Counted from the stretch's first letter, positions 35,243 through 45,835 are shown. The stretch is DNA of 64,000 bases from Lachnospiraceae bacterium (GCA_029053015.1 JAIDHX010000039.1:1-64000); one strand, 5' to 3'. Program-made: numbers and translations. The notes: generated by a model from the letters alone, not told the origin.

Positions 35243-36097
35243 ATGAGTGAATTTACAAATAAGATTGATTTTGCGGTGGTATTCAGCGTAAAAAATGCAA
35301 ATCCCAACGGCGATCCGCTGAATGGGAACAGACCGAGGGAAACCTATGACGGTTTTGGCGAAGTTTCCGATGTGTGCCTGAAAAGAAAAATCCGCAACAG
35401 AATGATGGATTTAGGGTATCCGGTGTTTGTGCAGTCAGACGAAAAGAATGTGGATGGAATCCGAAGCCTGAGCGAGCGGGCAAGCGCTGCGCCGGAATTA
35501 AAAGAAGCGGGAAAGGATAAGGAAAAATATGCTGCCGCAGCATGTAAAAAGTGGCTTGATGTCAGGACCTTTGGACAGGTATTTGCATTTAAAGGCAATG
35601 GTTCCGACGGTGTGTCGGTAGGCGTAAGAGGGCCGGTTTCCATACAGACTGCAGTCAGTGTGGTTCCGATTGATATCTCCTCCATGCAGATTACAAAAAG
35701 TGTAAACAGTGAGCCAAGTGAAAAGAAATCCTCTGATACGATGGGAATGAAGCACAGGGTTGATTTTGGAATGTATGTTACCTATGGAAGCATCAATCAT
35801 CAATTGGCGGAAAAGACGGGATTTTCGGATGAAGATGCAGAAGTAATTAAAAATGCGCTGATAACACTGTTTGAAAACGATGCATCTTCAGCGAGACCGG
35901 AAGGCAGTATGGAAGTGTGTAAGGTTATCTGGTGGAAGCATAATTCTTTTCTGGGCCAGTATTCTTCTGCAAAGGTACATAAGAGCCTGAAGGTACAGAA
36001 AAAGCCGGAAGTTGACATTCCCAAAAATGCGGACGATTTTGAGATTACGGTAGCGGAAATGCCGGATTTAAAGGTTGAAATATATGATGGAATCTGA
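35243..36097 (+). CDS. cas7c: Cas7c (Csd2), Cascade backbone subunit
   Basis: Forms the filament that holds the crRNA spacer. 284 residues, starting MSEFTNKIDFAVVFSVKNAN with AGAGGA 7 bases upstream. Family blocks: NPNGDPLNGNRPRETYDGFG, EVSDVCLKRKIRNRMMDLGY, VRTFGQVFAFKGNGSDGVSV, GVRGPVSIQTAVSVVPIDIS, MGMKHRVDFGMYVTYGSINH, and the WWKHNSFLGQYSSAKVHKSL end. The first 43 codons of the longer open frame are the structured leader and are excluded. The stop overlaps the cas4 start by 14 bases. Confidence 0.96.
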   Translation: MSEFTNKIDFAVVFSVKNANPNGDPLNGNRPRETYDGFGEVSDVCLKRKIRNRMMDLGYPVFVQSDEKNVDGIRSLSERASAAPELKEAGKDKEKYAAAACKKWLDVRTFGQVFAFKGNGSDGVSVGVRGPVSIQTAVSVVPIDISSMQITKSVNSEPSEKKSSDTMGMKHRVDFGMYVTYGSINHQLAEKTGFSDEDAEVIKNALITLFENDASSARPEGSMEVCKVIWWKHNSFLGQYSSAKVHKSLKVQKKPEVDIPKNADDFEITVAEMPDLKVEIYDGI

Positions 36098-36785
36098 GTA
36101 TAAGGAAGAGGATTTCCTTCAGCTTTCTGGATTGCAGCATTTTACTTTTTGCAGACGACAGTGGGCGCTCATTCATATAGAGCAGCAATGGAATGAAAAT
36201 GTACTTACCATGAAAGGAAATCTGTTTCATGAGAAGGTGCATGACGGGTATTCCTCAGAGAAAAGGAAAAATGTGATTATTTCCAGGGGAATGCCCATAC
36301 ATTCCAGAACGCTTGGCGTGAGCGGAGAATGCGATGTGGTGGAATTTGTGCAGGATGAGGAAGGCATTACCCTGTCTAACCGGGAAGGAAAATATGCATT
36401 GTATCCGGTTGAGTATAAACGGGGGAAAGCAAAAATAACAGATGAAGACAGGATGCAGTTGACGGCACAGGTGATCTGTCTAGAGGAAATGTTTCTGACA
36501 ACCATACCGGAAGCCTATCTGTTTTATGGAGAGACCCGCCGCAGAGAGCACGTGGAAATTACAGATGCGCTGAAAGAGGAGTGCCGAAAGCTGCTCAAGG
36601 AAATGCATCAGCTCTATGCGAGGGGATATACGCCAAGGGTCAGAAAAACAAAAAAGTGCGAAGCATGTTCCCTGAAATCTATTTGCCTGCCTAAACTGGA
36701 GAAAAGCAAGAATGTGGTGGCGTATATTTCCGAGCATATGGAGTACGAGGAGAGTGTTACGCAGGGCGGAGAGGAAGGCAGGTGA
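36084..36785 (+). CDS. cas4: Cas4 nuclease
   Basis: PD-(D/E)XK nuclease with an iron-sulphur cluster that trims prespacers and selects those with a correct PAM, acting with Cas1-Cas2. 233 residues. First cluster Cys in HFTFCRRQW, active-site GECDVVEFVQDEEG and YPVEYKRGKAK (Glu, Lys), QVICLEEMF helix, then three Cys in KKCEACSLKSICLPK. Translation probably begins at ATG 36084 or 36087, coupled to cas7c. cas1 follows 4 bases after the stop. Confidence 0.95.
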   Translation: MMESEYKEEDFLQLSGLQHFTFCRRQWALIHIEQQWNENVLTMKGNLFHEKVHDGYSSEKRKNVIISRGMPIHSRTLGVSGECDVVEFVQDEEGITLSNREGKYALYPVEYKRGKAKITDEDRMQLTAQVICLEEMFLTTIPEAYLFYGETRRREHVEITDALKEECRKLLKEMHQLYARGYTPRVRKTKKCEACSLKSICLPKLEKSKNVVAYISEHMEYEESVTQGGEEGR

Positions 36786-36789
36786 ATGA

Positions 36790-37821
36790 TTGAGGAAATT
36801 ATTGAATACGCTGTATATTACTTCTGGCAATTATTATCTTTCGCTGGACGGAGAAAACGTCGTGGTGCTGCAGAGCAAAAAGGAGATAGGAAGGCTGCCT
36901 TTGCATAATTTAGAATCCGTTGTAACATGCGGGTATGCGGGGGCGAGCCCGGCGTTAATGGAAAAATGTGCCGCTAATAATATCTCCATGACGTTTCTGT
37001 CTGTAACGGGGAAGTTCCGTGCTAAAGTGACGGGTAAAGCATATGGAAATATTTTGCTCAGAAGGACACAGTATCGAATGGCAGATGATGAAAAACTTGC
37101 GTTACAGGCTGCTAAAAATTTTATCATTGGTAAAATATACAACGAAAAAAGTGTCATCAACAGAGCCGTGAGGGACTATGCAGAAAGACTGGATACCGAA
37201 AAATTATGCTGGGTTTCGGAACAGCTCAAAGAAACACTGCAAATGGTAAAAGAAGCGGAGAATGTTGAAATGCTGCGGGGATATGAAGGAGAAGCGGCTT
37301 CTCGATATTTTTCACAGTTTAATCAGCTGATATTGCAGCAAAAAGAAGAATTTGCATTTGATGTCCGAAATCGACGCCCGCCGCTTGACAAGGTAAATGC
37401 ATTGCTATCTTTTACCTATGCATTGCTGACAAGTATGTGCGTGGCGGCATTGGAAGCGGTAGGACTTGACCCATATGCGGGATTTATGCACACGGACCGC
37501 CCGGGCAGATGCTCTTTGGCGCTGGATTTATTAGAGGAACTCAGGGCTCCATATGCAGACCGTTTTGTATTGTCCTGTATCAATAAGAAAATCGTTGATG
37601 CAGCAGATTTTGAACAAAAAGAAAACGGTGCTGTATTTTTGAACGAATCGGGAAGAAAAAAGTATTTGTCCGCTTGGCAAAATAAAAAAACAGAAAAGTT
37701 GACACATCCTTATCTGCAGGAAAGTATTGAGTGGGGCTTGGTGCCTTATGTGCAGGCATTGCTATTGGCACGCTATGTGCGAGGCGATTTGGATGGATAC
37801 CCTCCTTTTTTCTGGAAATAG
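36790..37821 (+). CDS. cas1: Cas1 integrase
   Basis: Inserts new spacers at the leader end, with Cas2. 343 residues, N-terminal beta domain (MRKLLNTLYITSGNYYLSLD) and helical catalytic domain: Glu166 in LRGYEGEAASRYF, His234 in GFMHTDRPGRCSLALDLLEE with Asp247. The best start is TTG at 36790, where the family sequence begins; there is no better ATG in frame. All metal ligands are present, so adaptation should be active. Confidence 0.96.
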   Translation: MRKLLNTLYITSGNYYLSLDGENVVVLQSKKEIGRLPLHNLESVVTCGYAGASPALMEKCAANNISMTFLSVTGKFRAKVTGKAYGNILLRRTQYRMADDEKLALQAAKNFIIGKIYNEKSVINRAVRDYAERLDTEKLCWVSEQLKETLQMVKEAENVEMLRGYEGEAASRYFSQFNQLILQQKEEFAFDVRNRRPPLDKVNALLSFTYALLTSMCVAALEAVGLDPYAGFMHTDRPGRCSLALDLLEELRAPYADRFVLSCINKKIVDAADFEQKENGAVFLNESGRKKYLSAWQNKKTEKLTHPYLQESIEWGLVPYVQALLLARYVRGDLDGYPPFFWK

Positions 37822-37876
37822 AATGGTATAGCCGTACAGTGCTTTAGGCGGAGCATGTGCGGTGGAAAGGGTTTAT

Positions 37877-38167
37877 ATGCTGGTAGTGGTTACGTATGAT
37901 GTTTCTACGGAAACGGCAGCAGGCAAAAGCAGGCTGCGCAAAGTTGCCAAACAATGTCAAAACTATGGATTGCGTGTTCAAAATTCTGTGTTTGAATGTA
38001 AGGTAGATGAGGCACAGTTTGTCGCGTTTAAGAGCAGTCTGCTGAAGGTGATAAATGAAAAAGAAGACAGCTTGCGATTTTACCGGCTTGGAAACGCCTA
38101 CCGCAATCAAATTGAGCATTATGGCTGTAAAGCAGTGCCTGACATCGATGCGCCCCTTGTTTTTTAA
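37877..38167 (+). CDS. cas2: Cas2
   Basis: Structural partner of Cas1 in spacer integration. 96 residues with the ferredoxin-like fold: MLVVVTYDVSTETAAGKSRL, VAKQCQNYGLRVQNSVFECK, and the DSLRFYRLGNAYRNQIEHYG strand. The ATG at 37877 has GAAAGGG about 5 bases upstream; a GTG at 37862 would add MERVY-type residues. The CRISPR leader begins right after the stop. Confidence 0.95.
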   Translation: MLVVVTYDVSTETAAGKSRLRKVAKQCQNYGLRVQNSVFECKVDEAQFVAFKSSLLKVINEKEDSLRFYRLGNAYRNQIEHYGCKAVPDIDAPLVF

Positions 38168-38486
38168 AAGGTTCAGATAGTCGAGAAGATCTCTTCCGTA
38201 CACAGGGAATGTGTAAAAGGGTAAAGTGGAGCTGCCTATTATGGCAGTAGAGGCGTTGTTGCCTGCATTAACAGGTTATGTTATTGTTATTGCTAGAGGA
38301 CGTTTTGTAACTACCAACATAATTGGTGCGAATATTAAGTGAACACTCTTTTTCAGGAAGATTCGCACTGAAAAAATCGCCGAAAACAAGTTTTGTTTAA
38401 GCTGTTCATGTTTGCCAAAACGGGTTTTTGGTATAATTGTTACAAATTTTGTTTTGCAAGAACAGGTATTGCTAGCTGTTTTTGCT
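38168..38486 (+). promoter_or_regulatory. CRISPR leader with promoter
   Basis: 319 bases between cas2 and the first repeat, AT-rich and without a gene. An extended -10 (TGGTATAAT, 38429-38437) lies 50 bases before the first repeat, with CCAAAA / TTTTGG as a small palindrome around the spacer region. It should start the pre-crRNA and hold the integration signals. Orientation is supported by degenerate repeats being at the far end. Confidence 0.8.
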
Positions 38487-41400
38487 GTCACTCCCTGTGC
38501 GGGAGTGTGGATTGAAATATATATGGCTTGACTTATTGAAAGAATATCAAGTGTCACTCCCTGTGCGGGAGTGTGGATTGAAATATACTATGTATCTCCT
38601 ATCTGTTATTATTATGTTGTCACTCCCTGTGCGGGAGTGTGGATTGAAATGCAATCCGCAGCCATCAAATAGTATAGACCAATTGTCACTCCCTGTGCGG
38701 GAGTGTGGATTGAAATTCCATAATATGGCATGTATATTGATACCGCTAAGTCACTCCCTGTGCGGGAGTGTGGATTGAAATTACGATATAAACAGTAAGA
38801 TTTTAATTAATTATAGTCACTCCCTGTGCGGGAGTGTGGATTGAAATGCCGGTACTATCTCTATAGCAGTATCTTTTTGCCCGTCACTCCCTGTGCGGGA
38901 GTGTGGATTGAAATGGATCTGACGGTCAAGCATACGGTCAAACTGCGGTCACTCCCTGTGCGGGAGTGTGGATTGAAATCCTTATCAAGTGTTTTTTTAT
39001 CTGGAGGGGCTGACGTCACTCCCTGTGCGGGAGTGTGGATTGAAATTCTTTTTTTGTGCTGTAATCCATTGTCAAGAGAGTCACTCCCTGTGCGGGAGTG
39101 TGGATTGAAATATGCAGGGTGTGCGCTTTCCTGCTTTGTATATTGGTCACTCCCTGTGCGGGAGTGTGGATTGAAATATTTCTGCACCTGTGGAAAACGA
39201 CGGACAAATGGAGTCACTCCCTGTGCGGGAGTGTGGATTGAAATTGCGTATCCTCGGGAGGTAATTTTATGGATTTAGTCACTCCCTGTGCGGGAGTGTG
39301 GATTGAAATGCCGGTGCGGACTATATGGGAATTATCGGGCTGGGTCACTCCCTGTGCGGGAGTGTGGATTGAAATAAGGCGTAACTGGGTAGAAATAACA
39401 ATGCTGTCATGGTCACTCCCTGTGCGGGAGTGTGGATTGAAATGGTTTTCCCCGTTATCATGTAAGGGTATAAAAAGTCACTCCCTGTGCGGGAGTGTGG
39501 ATTGAAATTGTCAAGCATATTGCAGAATGGCACAATGACATAGTCACTCCCTGTGCGGGAGTGTGGATTGAAATTAATCGCATGTGAGTTAAAGTACGGT
39601 ACATCACACGTCACTCCCTGTGCGGGAGTGTGGATTGAAATATGGTGCAGTACTATTATGACGCAGACGAAATGGGTCACTCCCTGTGCGGGAGTGTGGA
39701 TTGAAATTGTATATATTATAACATTGTACATAGTCATTGTACGTCACTCCCTGTGCGGGAGTGTGGATTGAAATAAGCGTGGTCTGTGTTTATAACAGGG
39801 GAACTTTGGTCACTCCCTGTGCGGGAGTGTGGATTGAAATGTAAAGCCTGCTCAGATACTCCCATTTCTAAAAGGTCACTCCCTGTGCGGGAGTGTGGAT
39901 TGAAATCGTTATGAAGTGTTTTTTTATCTGGAGGGGCTGAGTCACTCCCTGTGCGGGAGTGTGGATTGAAATGCCCCTCTGCTCAGGAAGGAGCTTGCGC
40001 CGTCTATCGTCACTCCCTGTGCGGGAGTGTGGATTGAAATATAAAAGGCAGGGGCAAAATTTGAAGAAGCATATGTCACTCCCTGTGCGGGAGTGTGGAT
40101 TGAAATCATTACGTACCGGTTCCGGTACCAGTCCATCATGGTCACTCCCTGTGCGGGAGTGTGGATTGAAATACGGAGAAGCTCTCCTCCCTGGTGGACG
40201 ATGCCAGTCACTCCCTGTGCGGGAGTGTGGATTGAAATACCGGGAGCCTCAAGATGGTTGTAGGAATCATAGGTCACTCCCTGTGCGGGAGTGTGGATTG
40301 AAATGTTATCATCCGGAATACGTTTCTTACAACGTAACCGTCACTCCCTGTGCGGGAGTGTGGATTGAAATCTTATATGCGTCCGTTGCTGCAGCAGGGT
40401 CGAGAGTCACTCCCTGTGCGGGAGTGTGGATTGAAATATTGCATAACCTCATTTCTGTATTTATATATTAAAGTCACTCCCTGTGCGGGAGTGTGGATTG
40501 AAATGCCCCCTGTAATGCAGCCGCAGACGGTCACAAGCGTCACTCCCTGTGCGGGAGTGTGGATTGAAATCATGAAAGAAAGGTGCTATGTTGAAAGCAA
40601 CATAGTCACTCCCTGTGCGGGAGTGTGGATTGAAATTTATATTTGCGATTGCTTTTGGTGGATGGGGAAAGTCACTCCCTGTGCGGGAGTGTGGATTGAA
40701 ATGTAAAACATGGTTTGGAAATAGACTTGTTTTGCTGTCACTCCCTGTGCGGGAGTGTGGATTGAAATAGCAGGAGAACCAGAATCTTAAACTGGCAGCT
40801 TCTGTCACTCCCTGTGCGGGAGTGTGGATTGAAATTCCCTCAACATCATGCTCGTAATCGCCATGCTCAAGTCACTCCCTGTGCGGGAGTGTGGATTGAA
40901 ATAATAATTTTTCCAAACAAAGAAGATATGAATAAGGTCACTCCCTGTGCGGGAGTGTGGATTGAAATTAATACCCCGCAGATTAAATTAGTTTGGCGGT
41001 CGTCACTCCCTGTGCGGGAGTGTGGATTGAAATCTCCTTGCTCCTTTCATATCTTTCTCTTGCCTTTGTCACTCCCTGTGCGGGAGTGTGGATTGAAATG
41101 CATTCGCCCGATACAATATTGACATATCTTGCAGTCACTCCCTGTGCGGGAGTGTGGATTGAAATATATATTTTACACAATCCGTATCATAGTACACAAG
41201 TCACTCCCTGTGCGGGAGTGTGGATTGAAATTCTAAAGCCAATAGCGGCTCGTGGGAGCTCTTCCGTCACTCCCTGTGCGGGAGTGTGGATTGAAATACT
41301 TCGTTTTATTTCCAAATCCCAACGCCGCAGATGTCACTCCCTGTGCGGGAGTGTGGATTGAAATCGTAATACACGGTATCATTTATACCAAACTGCCAGT

Positions 41401-44400
41401 CACTCCCTGTGCGGGAGTGTGGATTGAAATTGAGTGCACACCAAATTTTTGAGTTGAATAGTATGTCACTCCCTGTGCGGGAGTGTGGATTGAAATAGGG
41501 ATACAATGGGGTAAAATAGATACAGGTAAGTCACTCCCTGTGCGGGAGTGTGGATTGAAATCGCGAGAAGATTAATTGCCCTCATACCTCCCTGCTGTCA
41601 CTCCCTGTGCGGGAGTGTGGATTGAAATATTTGGTCTGCCGTGAGCTCGAGCCCTTCATAATGTCACTCCCTGTGCGGGAGTGTGGATTGAAATGTAATT
41701 GGGCAATGCCACCAACTCCTTGTGATAGTCACTCCCTGTGCGGGAGTGTGGATTGAAATAACATCGGCGAGAAGATTATTGGCATCTGCACCGTCACTCC
41801 CTGTGCGGGAGTGTGGATTGAAATGCGCATGGGGAGTATAGGGCAGAAGGGGAGGTTTGTCACTCCCTGTGCGGGAGTGTGGATTGAAATCGCTTGGATA
41901 TGTTTTTGTTACCTCTCCGATTGTGTCACTCCCTGTGCGGGAGTGTGGATTGAAATTAATATGTTGATTGTCGGTCTTGGCCTTATTATGTCACTCCCTG
42001 TGCGGGAGTGTGGATTGAAATATCTCTTAGCCTGTCGATAATAGGCTTTGCAATCGTCACTCCCTGTGCGGGAGTGTGGATTGAAATTATGCAGGCTATG
42101 ATTATGGCATTGCAGACTCAGGTCACTCCCTGTGCGGGAGTGTGGATTGAAATTGTAACTACTCCCATACACCTATCCCTCCGCTTTTGTCACTCCCTGT
42201 GCGGGAGTGTGGATTGAAATCTGTTGTAGGGCTTGCGCTTGCAGAAAAGTGTGGTCACTCCCTGTGCGGGAGTGTGGATTGAAATAAGCATTAGATGAAG
42301 AAAATTGGAATGAGTTTGCGTCACTCCCTGTGCGGGAGTGTGGATTGAAATATTTCTCTGTTGGAATACATGTCCCCACTCACACGTCACTCCCTGTGCG
42401 GGAGTGTGGATTGAAATATTGCAAAACTGGCAAGATGTGTAAACTGCGGGTGTCACTCCCTGTGCGGGAGTGTGGATTGAAATTGTCAGGGCTGCTCTCC
42501 AAGCTGCCGCTCTCCCGTCACTCCCTGTGCGGGAGTGTGGATTGAAATTTCCATTGCCAGCGTTGCCCTGTCTGATGGACTGTCACTCCCTGTGCGGGAG
42601 TGTGGATTGAAATAGATATCCTAAAAAGGGCAGTGCTGCAAGCTGGTGTCACTCCCTGTGCGGGAGTGTGGATTGAAATGGCACAGGCTGCGGAAAAGCC
42701 GCTTGTATAGCAGGTCACTCCCTGTGCGGGAGTGTGGATTGAAATATACTGTCGCCTGAACCCTTTTTTTGGGTGAACTGTCACTCCCTGTGCGGGAGTG
42801 TGGATTGAAATTCCAAGCAATTCCACGTATCATACGCACGCCCGTCGTCACTCCCTGTGCGGGAGTGTGGATTGAAATGGTTATATTGTCCTGAAGCCGA
42901 ACGGAAAAACCATGTCACTCCCTGTGCGGGAGTGTGGATTGAAATGTGAAAGAGAATAAGCCGTGTATGGTGAAGTATGGTCACTCCCTGTGCGGGAGTG
43001 TGGATTGAAATACGGTATTTGATACACGCAATCCTGTATGATAAGTCACTCCCTGTGCGGGAGTGTGGATTGAAATTTACGTTGTGACCTGCAATAAGAC
43101 ATGGCGTTTGTCACTCCCTGTGCGGGAGTGTGGATTGAAATCCTTGAAACCCTTGTGGCGAATGTATGTGACATGGGTCACTCCCTGTGCGGGAGTGTGG
43201 ATTGAAATCATGTGTACGGTGCGCATCGCTGCAGCGATCTTAGTCACTCCCTGTGCGGGAGTGTGGATTGAAATGGATTATGAACTGGATAAAACAGATA
43301 CCGCGGGTAGTCACTCCCTGTGCGGGAGTGTGGATTGAAATCACTGAGGGAAAGGCGGCAAACGGCAACCGCATTGTCACTCCCTGTGCGGGAGTGTGGA
43401 TTGAAATCGATAGCGGCGCCCGCGGCAGCGACGCCCGCACGTCACTCCCTGTGCGGGAGTGTGGATTGAAATGTCCATGATATTGCCTCCTTCATAGAAA
43501 AAGCCGGTCACTCCCTGTGCGGGAGTGTGGATTGAAATTCAAATTCCCGCGTATATGACGGAGACTATCTCGGTCACTCCCTGTGCGGGAGTGTGGATTG
43601 AAATTTAAATACTGAAATTCAAAAGCAAGGTTATGACAGTCACTCCCTGTGCGGGAGTGTGGATTGAAATCGATGGCTTGAGGGGCGTTTTGGCCTGCCC
43701 GTTTGTCACTCCCTGTGCGGGAGTGTGGATTGAAATAACCGCGAGCAGACGAAGAAAGCGAATGCAGGGGGTCACTCCCTGTGCGGGAGTGTGGATTGAA
43801 ATCGCAAAGTCAGTACCTTTGTAATAGCGGTTATATGTCACTCCCTGTGCGGGAGTGTGGATTGAAATCGTAAAACCATTGCTTGTAAGATTCAATTCAA
43901 CAAGTCACTTCCTGTGCGGGAGTGTGGATTGAAATCGGCTAATACCTTATAACAGCAACTGCGCCCTTGTCACTCCCTGTGCGGGAGTGTGGATTGAAAT
44001 CTCCTCTTGCCCGTCATGCCGATAGCACAGCCCTTGTCACTCCCTGTGCGGGAGTGTGGATTGAAATCGGCATTGAAAATCTTGATTACTGGTGTATGTG
44101 GTCACTCCCTGTGCGGGAGTGTGGATTGAAATTACCTCCAAGCGAGAGCAGCGCGCTGATGAGGGGTCACTCCCTGTGCGGGAGTGTGGATTGAAATTTC
44201 GAGACAGAGTTTTGTCAGCATGTCGAATAGAGGTCACTCCCTGTGCGGGAGTGTGGATTGAAATCTTGCAGGCGCAGATTGGCTTGCGATACTTAAAGTC
44301 ACTCACTGTGCGGGAGTGTGGATTGAAATAATAAGCCCCGCTCCGACATCGAGACGGTCAACGTCACTCCCTGTGCGGGAGTGTGGATTGAAATCATGAG

Positions 44401-44526
44401 TGGGACACGGCGCTTGCCGTGGGCTACCGTCACTCCCTGTGCGGGAGTGTGGATTGAAATACCTGCAAGCCGCACGACGAGCGGGGGACGCTGAGTCACT
44501 CCCTGTGCGGGAGTGTGGATTGAAAT
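38487..44526 (+). CRISPR. Type I-C CRISPR array, 92 repeats and 91 spacers
   Basis: The 32-base repeat starts GTCACTCCCTGTGCGGGAGT and ends GTGGATTGAAAT, with an ACTCCC / GGGAGT stem as in type I-C. I counted 92 repeat starts from 38487 to 44495; mean unit 66 bases, spacers about 33-36. Variants are at the distal end: 43904 (GTCACTTCC) and 44298 (GTCACTCAC). Processing by Cas5c should leave an 11-base 5' handle from TGGATTGAAAT. Spacers 8 (38980-39014) and 22 (39907-39940) are 32/34 identical. Open frames across the array (SLPVRECGLK, NPHSRTGSD) are repeat artefacts. Confidence 0.98.
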
Positions 44527-44630
44527 TTTTTGTGGTATCCTTATGAAGTTACTTTTACGTCACCCCAAAGATGCTTTATAAAAGATATTTTTAGCGTTTA
44601 ATTTTCTAATTAAAAATTATAAATTTGCTT

Positions 44631-44678
44631 TATAAGTCCGTTTTTTGGTACAACAAATTATTTAAAATGAGAATCAGG
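44631..44678. repeat. Right boundary repeat of the CRISPR-Cas module
   Basis: Direct-repeat partner of 29831-29879, about 105 bases after the last CRISPR repeat. The 44527-44777 stretch has no gene; it contains an A/T-only hairpin (TAATTTT / AAAATTA near 44600-44619) that may end the pre-crRNA, and this repeat. Confidence 0.75.
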
Positions 44679-44777
44679 ATGAGGAAATAATCCTTATTCT
44701 GGTTCTTTTTATATTTTATAGTTGAAGGAAAACATCGTTGGCAGAGCACAAAAAGACAGTTTGAAAGAATATGAACA

Positions 44778-45416
44778 ATGGAAAATACAGCATTAAGAGA
44801 TGGAGGAAAAGCCGGACAAATGCGTAGTGATGTCTATACAACGGATGGTTATTTATCATTGATAAAATTATCAGAAGAGGATAAAGATAATTATATAGAA
44901 TTGCTGAAGCAAATATCTGAAATAAATGGTTTTTATGATAATCCGGATAATGTGGAGCTGGTGTGGAGAACTGCTTTTAGTAGAAATGAGTTGGATTATT
45001 CTATTTATGATGCTTCGGGAGAATATTGTGGCAACATCGTGTTAAATCATTGGGAAGAACCAACACCGGAGATAGGAATAGATTTGGTGGAACCAAAGAG
45101 AAATAAAGGAATTGCTGCGAAATGCATTAAATTATTGGCGCGTAGGGTATATGAGGAGCGAAATGACATAGAGCATTTTATTCTTCGTGTGTCATCTGGG
45201 AATCCACATAGCAGACATATGATAGAGAAAATGGGTGCCATATATATTGGAGAAGAAGAGACCTTGATAAAGCTGGCTATGAAAGTAATAAAAGATGTGA
45301 TGGAGGGGGAGGACTACAAAAAAGTGCAGGATAGGTATAGGGAGTTTTTGGAGAAAAAACCTGAAGCTGAGAAGGAGGTGGTTTACAGGTACAAATTGAC
45401 ATCGGATGTATTTTGA
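44778..45416 (+). CDS. GNAT family acetyltransferase
   Basis: A 212-residue protein. The GNAT core is about residues 20-170: DYSIYDASGEYCGNIVLNHW, EIGIDLVEPKRNKGIAAKCI (acetyl-CoA loop RNKGIA), HFILRVSSGNPHSRHMIEKM (motif B). A helical Lys/Glu-rich extension (KVIKDVMEGEDYKKVQDRYR) follows, which is unusual for a simple GNAT. The start is uncertain: ATG 44778 has no clear ribosome site and ATG 44820 has GGAGG 14 bases away. Two small genes follow closely. Substrate unknown. Confidence 0.82.
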   Translation: MENTALRDGGKAGQMRSDVYTTDGYLSLIKLSEEDKDNYIELLKQISEINGFYDNPDNVELVWRTAFSRNELDYSIYDASGEYCGNIVLNHWEEPTPEIGIDLVEPKRNKGIAAKCIKLLARRVYEERNDIEHFILRVSSGNPHSRHMIEKMGAIYIGEEETLIKLAMKVIKDVMEGEDYKKVQDRYREFLEKKPEAEKEVVYRYKLTSDVF

Positions 45417-45443
45417 CAGAGACGGGAAAATAATGGAGGACAC

Positions 45444-45563
45444 ATGAAGAGGTTATGGTATTGGATTAAAAAAGCTTTCAACATGAATTGGAAGTATTGC
45501 AGCAGGTTTTGCGTTACATGTCGGTATTATGAAACTTGCAAAAATGATGAAGTATTGGATTAG
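45444..45563 (+). CDS. 39-residue Cys-rich small protein
   Basis: MKRLWYWIKKAFNMNWKYCS, then RFCVTCRYYETCKNDEVLD. GGAGG lies 4 bases before the ATG. Four cysteines (C19, C23, C26, C32) could bind a metal. It begins 27 bases after the GNAT gene and its stop lies inside the ribosome site of the next small gene, so the three are probably one transcript. I do not recognise a family. Confidence 0.65.
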   Translation: MKRLWYWIKKAFNMNWKYCSRFCVTCRYYETCKNDEVLD

Positions 45564-45574
45564 GAGGTGTACGT

Positions 45575-45730
45575 ATGAAGTGTATGGTTTATATGGAAGA
45601 GACCGAGGAACAGATGACAGAATTGGAATTGTCAGGGCTTAATGCGGAAGCATTGGAATTTATGTATGCGGACGAACGCAGAGAATTGTTGATAGAGGCA
45701 GGGCTTAATCCGGACGAGTATGATTTTTAA
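45575..45730 (+). CDS. 51-residue acidic small protein
   Basis: MKCMVYMEETEEQMTELELS, then a repeated theme GLNAEALEFMYADERRELL and AGLNPDEYDF. AGGAGGT lies 6 bases before the ATG. A 28-base piece of this gene (encoding SGLNAEALE) recurs upstream of cas3 at 29887-29914. Strong acidity and the lack of a membrane segment suggest a binding or antitoxin-like role, which is not shown by the sequence. Confidence 0.7.
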   Translation: MKCMVYMEETEEQMTELELSGLNAEALEFMYADERRELLIEAGLNPDEYDF

Positions 45731-45778
45731 TCAGTATTCCGAGTCGGGTGTAAAAGACGAAATGACGCGCAAAGCAGT

Positions 45779-45828
45779 GGGGACCAGTCAATATAGAAAA
45801 AGAGTCTTTGCTATATTGTCCGGTCCCC
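45779..45828. terminator. Bidirectional hairpin between convergent genes
   Basis: Arms GGGGACC..CAATATAG and CTATATTG..GGTCCCC, with A and T runs in the loop only. It separates the small-protein gene from the leftward GH35 gene and probably ends both transcripts. Confidence 0.7.
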
Positions 45829-45835
45829 ATGAGCG

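Noticed and set aside
38482..44499. Many open frames across the array with repeated SLPVRECGLK, TPCAGVWIEI, NPHSRTGSD or SIHTPAQGVT phrases
   Set aside because: They are translations of the CRISPR repeat in different frames and strands, with no ribosome sites or protein family.
38487..44526. Self-targeting spacers against this window
   Set aside because: Reading a sample of spacers against the island and core genes gave no convincing match; a full search would be needed to exclude it.
44559..44590. A possible 93rd degenerate CRISPR repeat (GTCACCCC, 32 bases after the last repeat)
   Set aside because: Only about eight bases resemble the repeat; spacing is suggestive but the match is too short.
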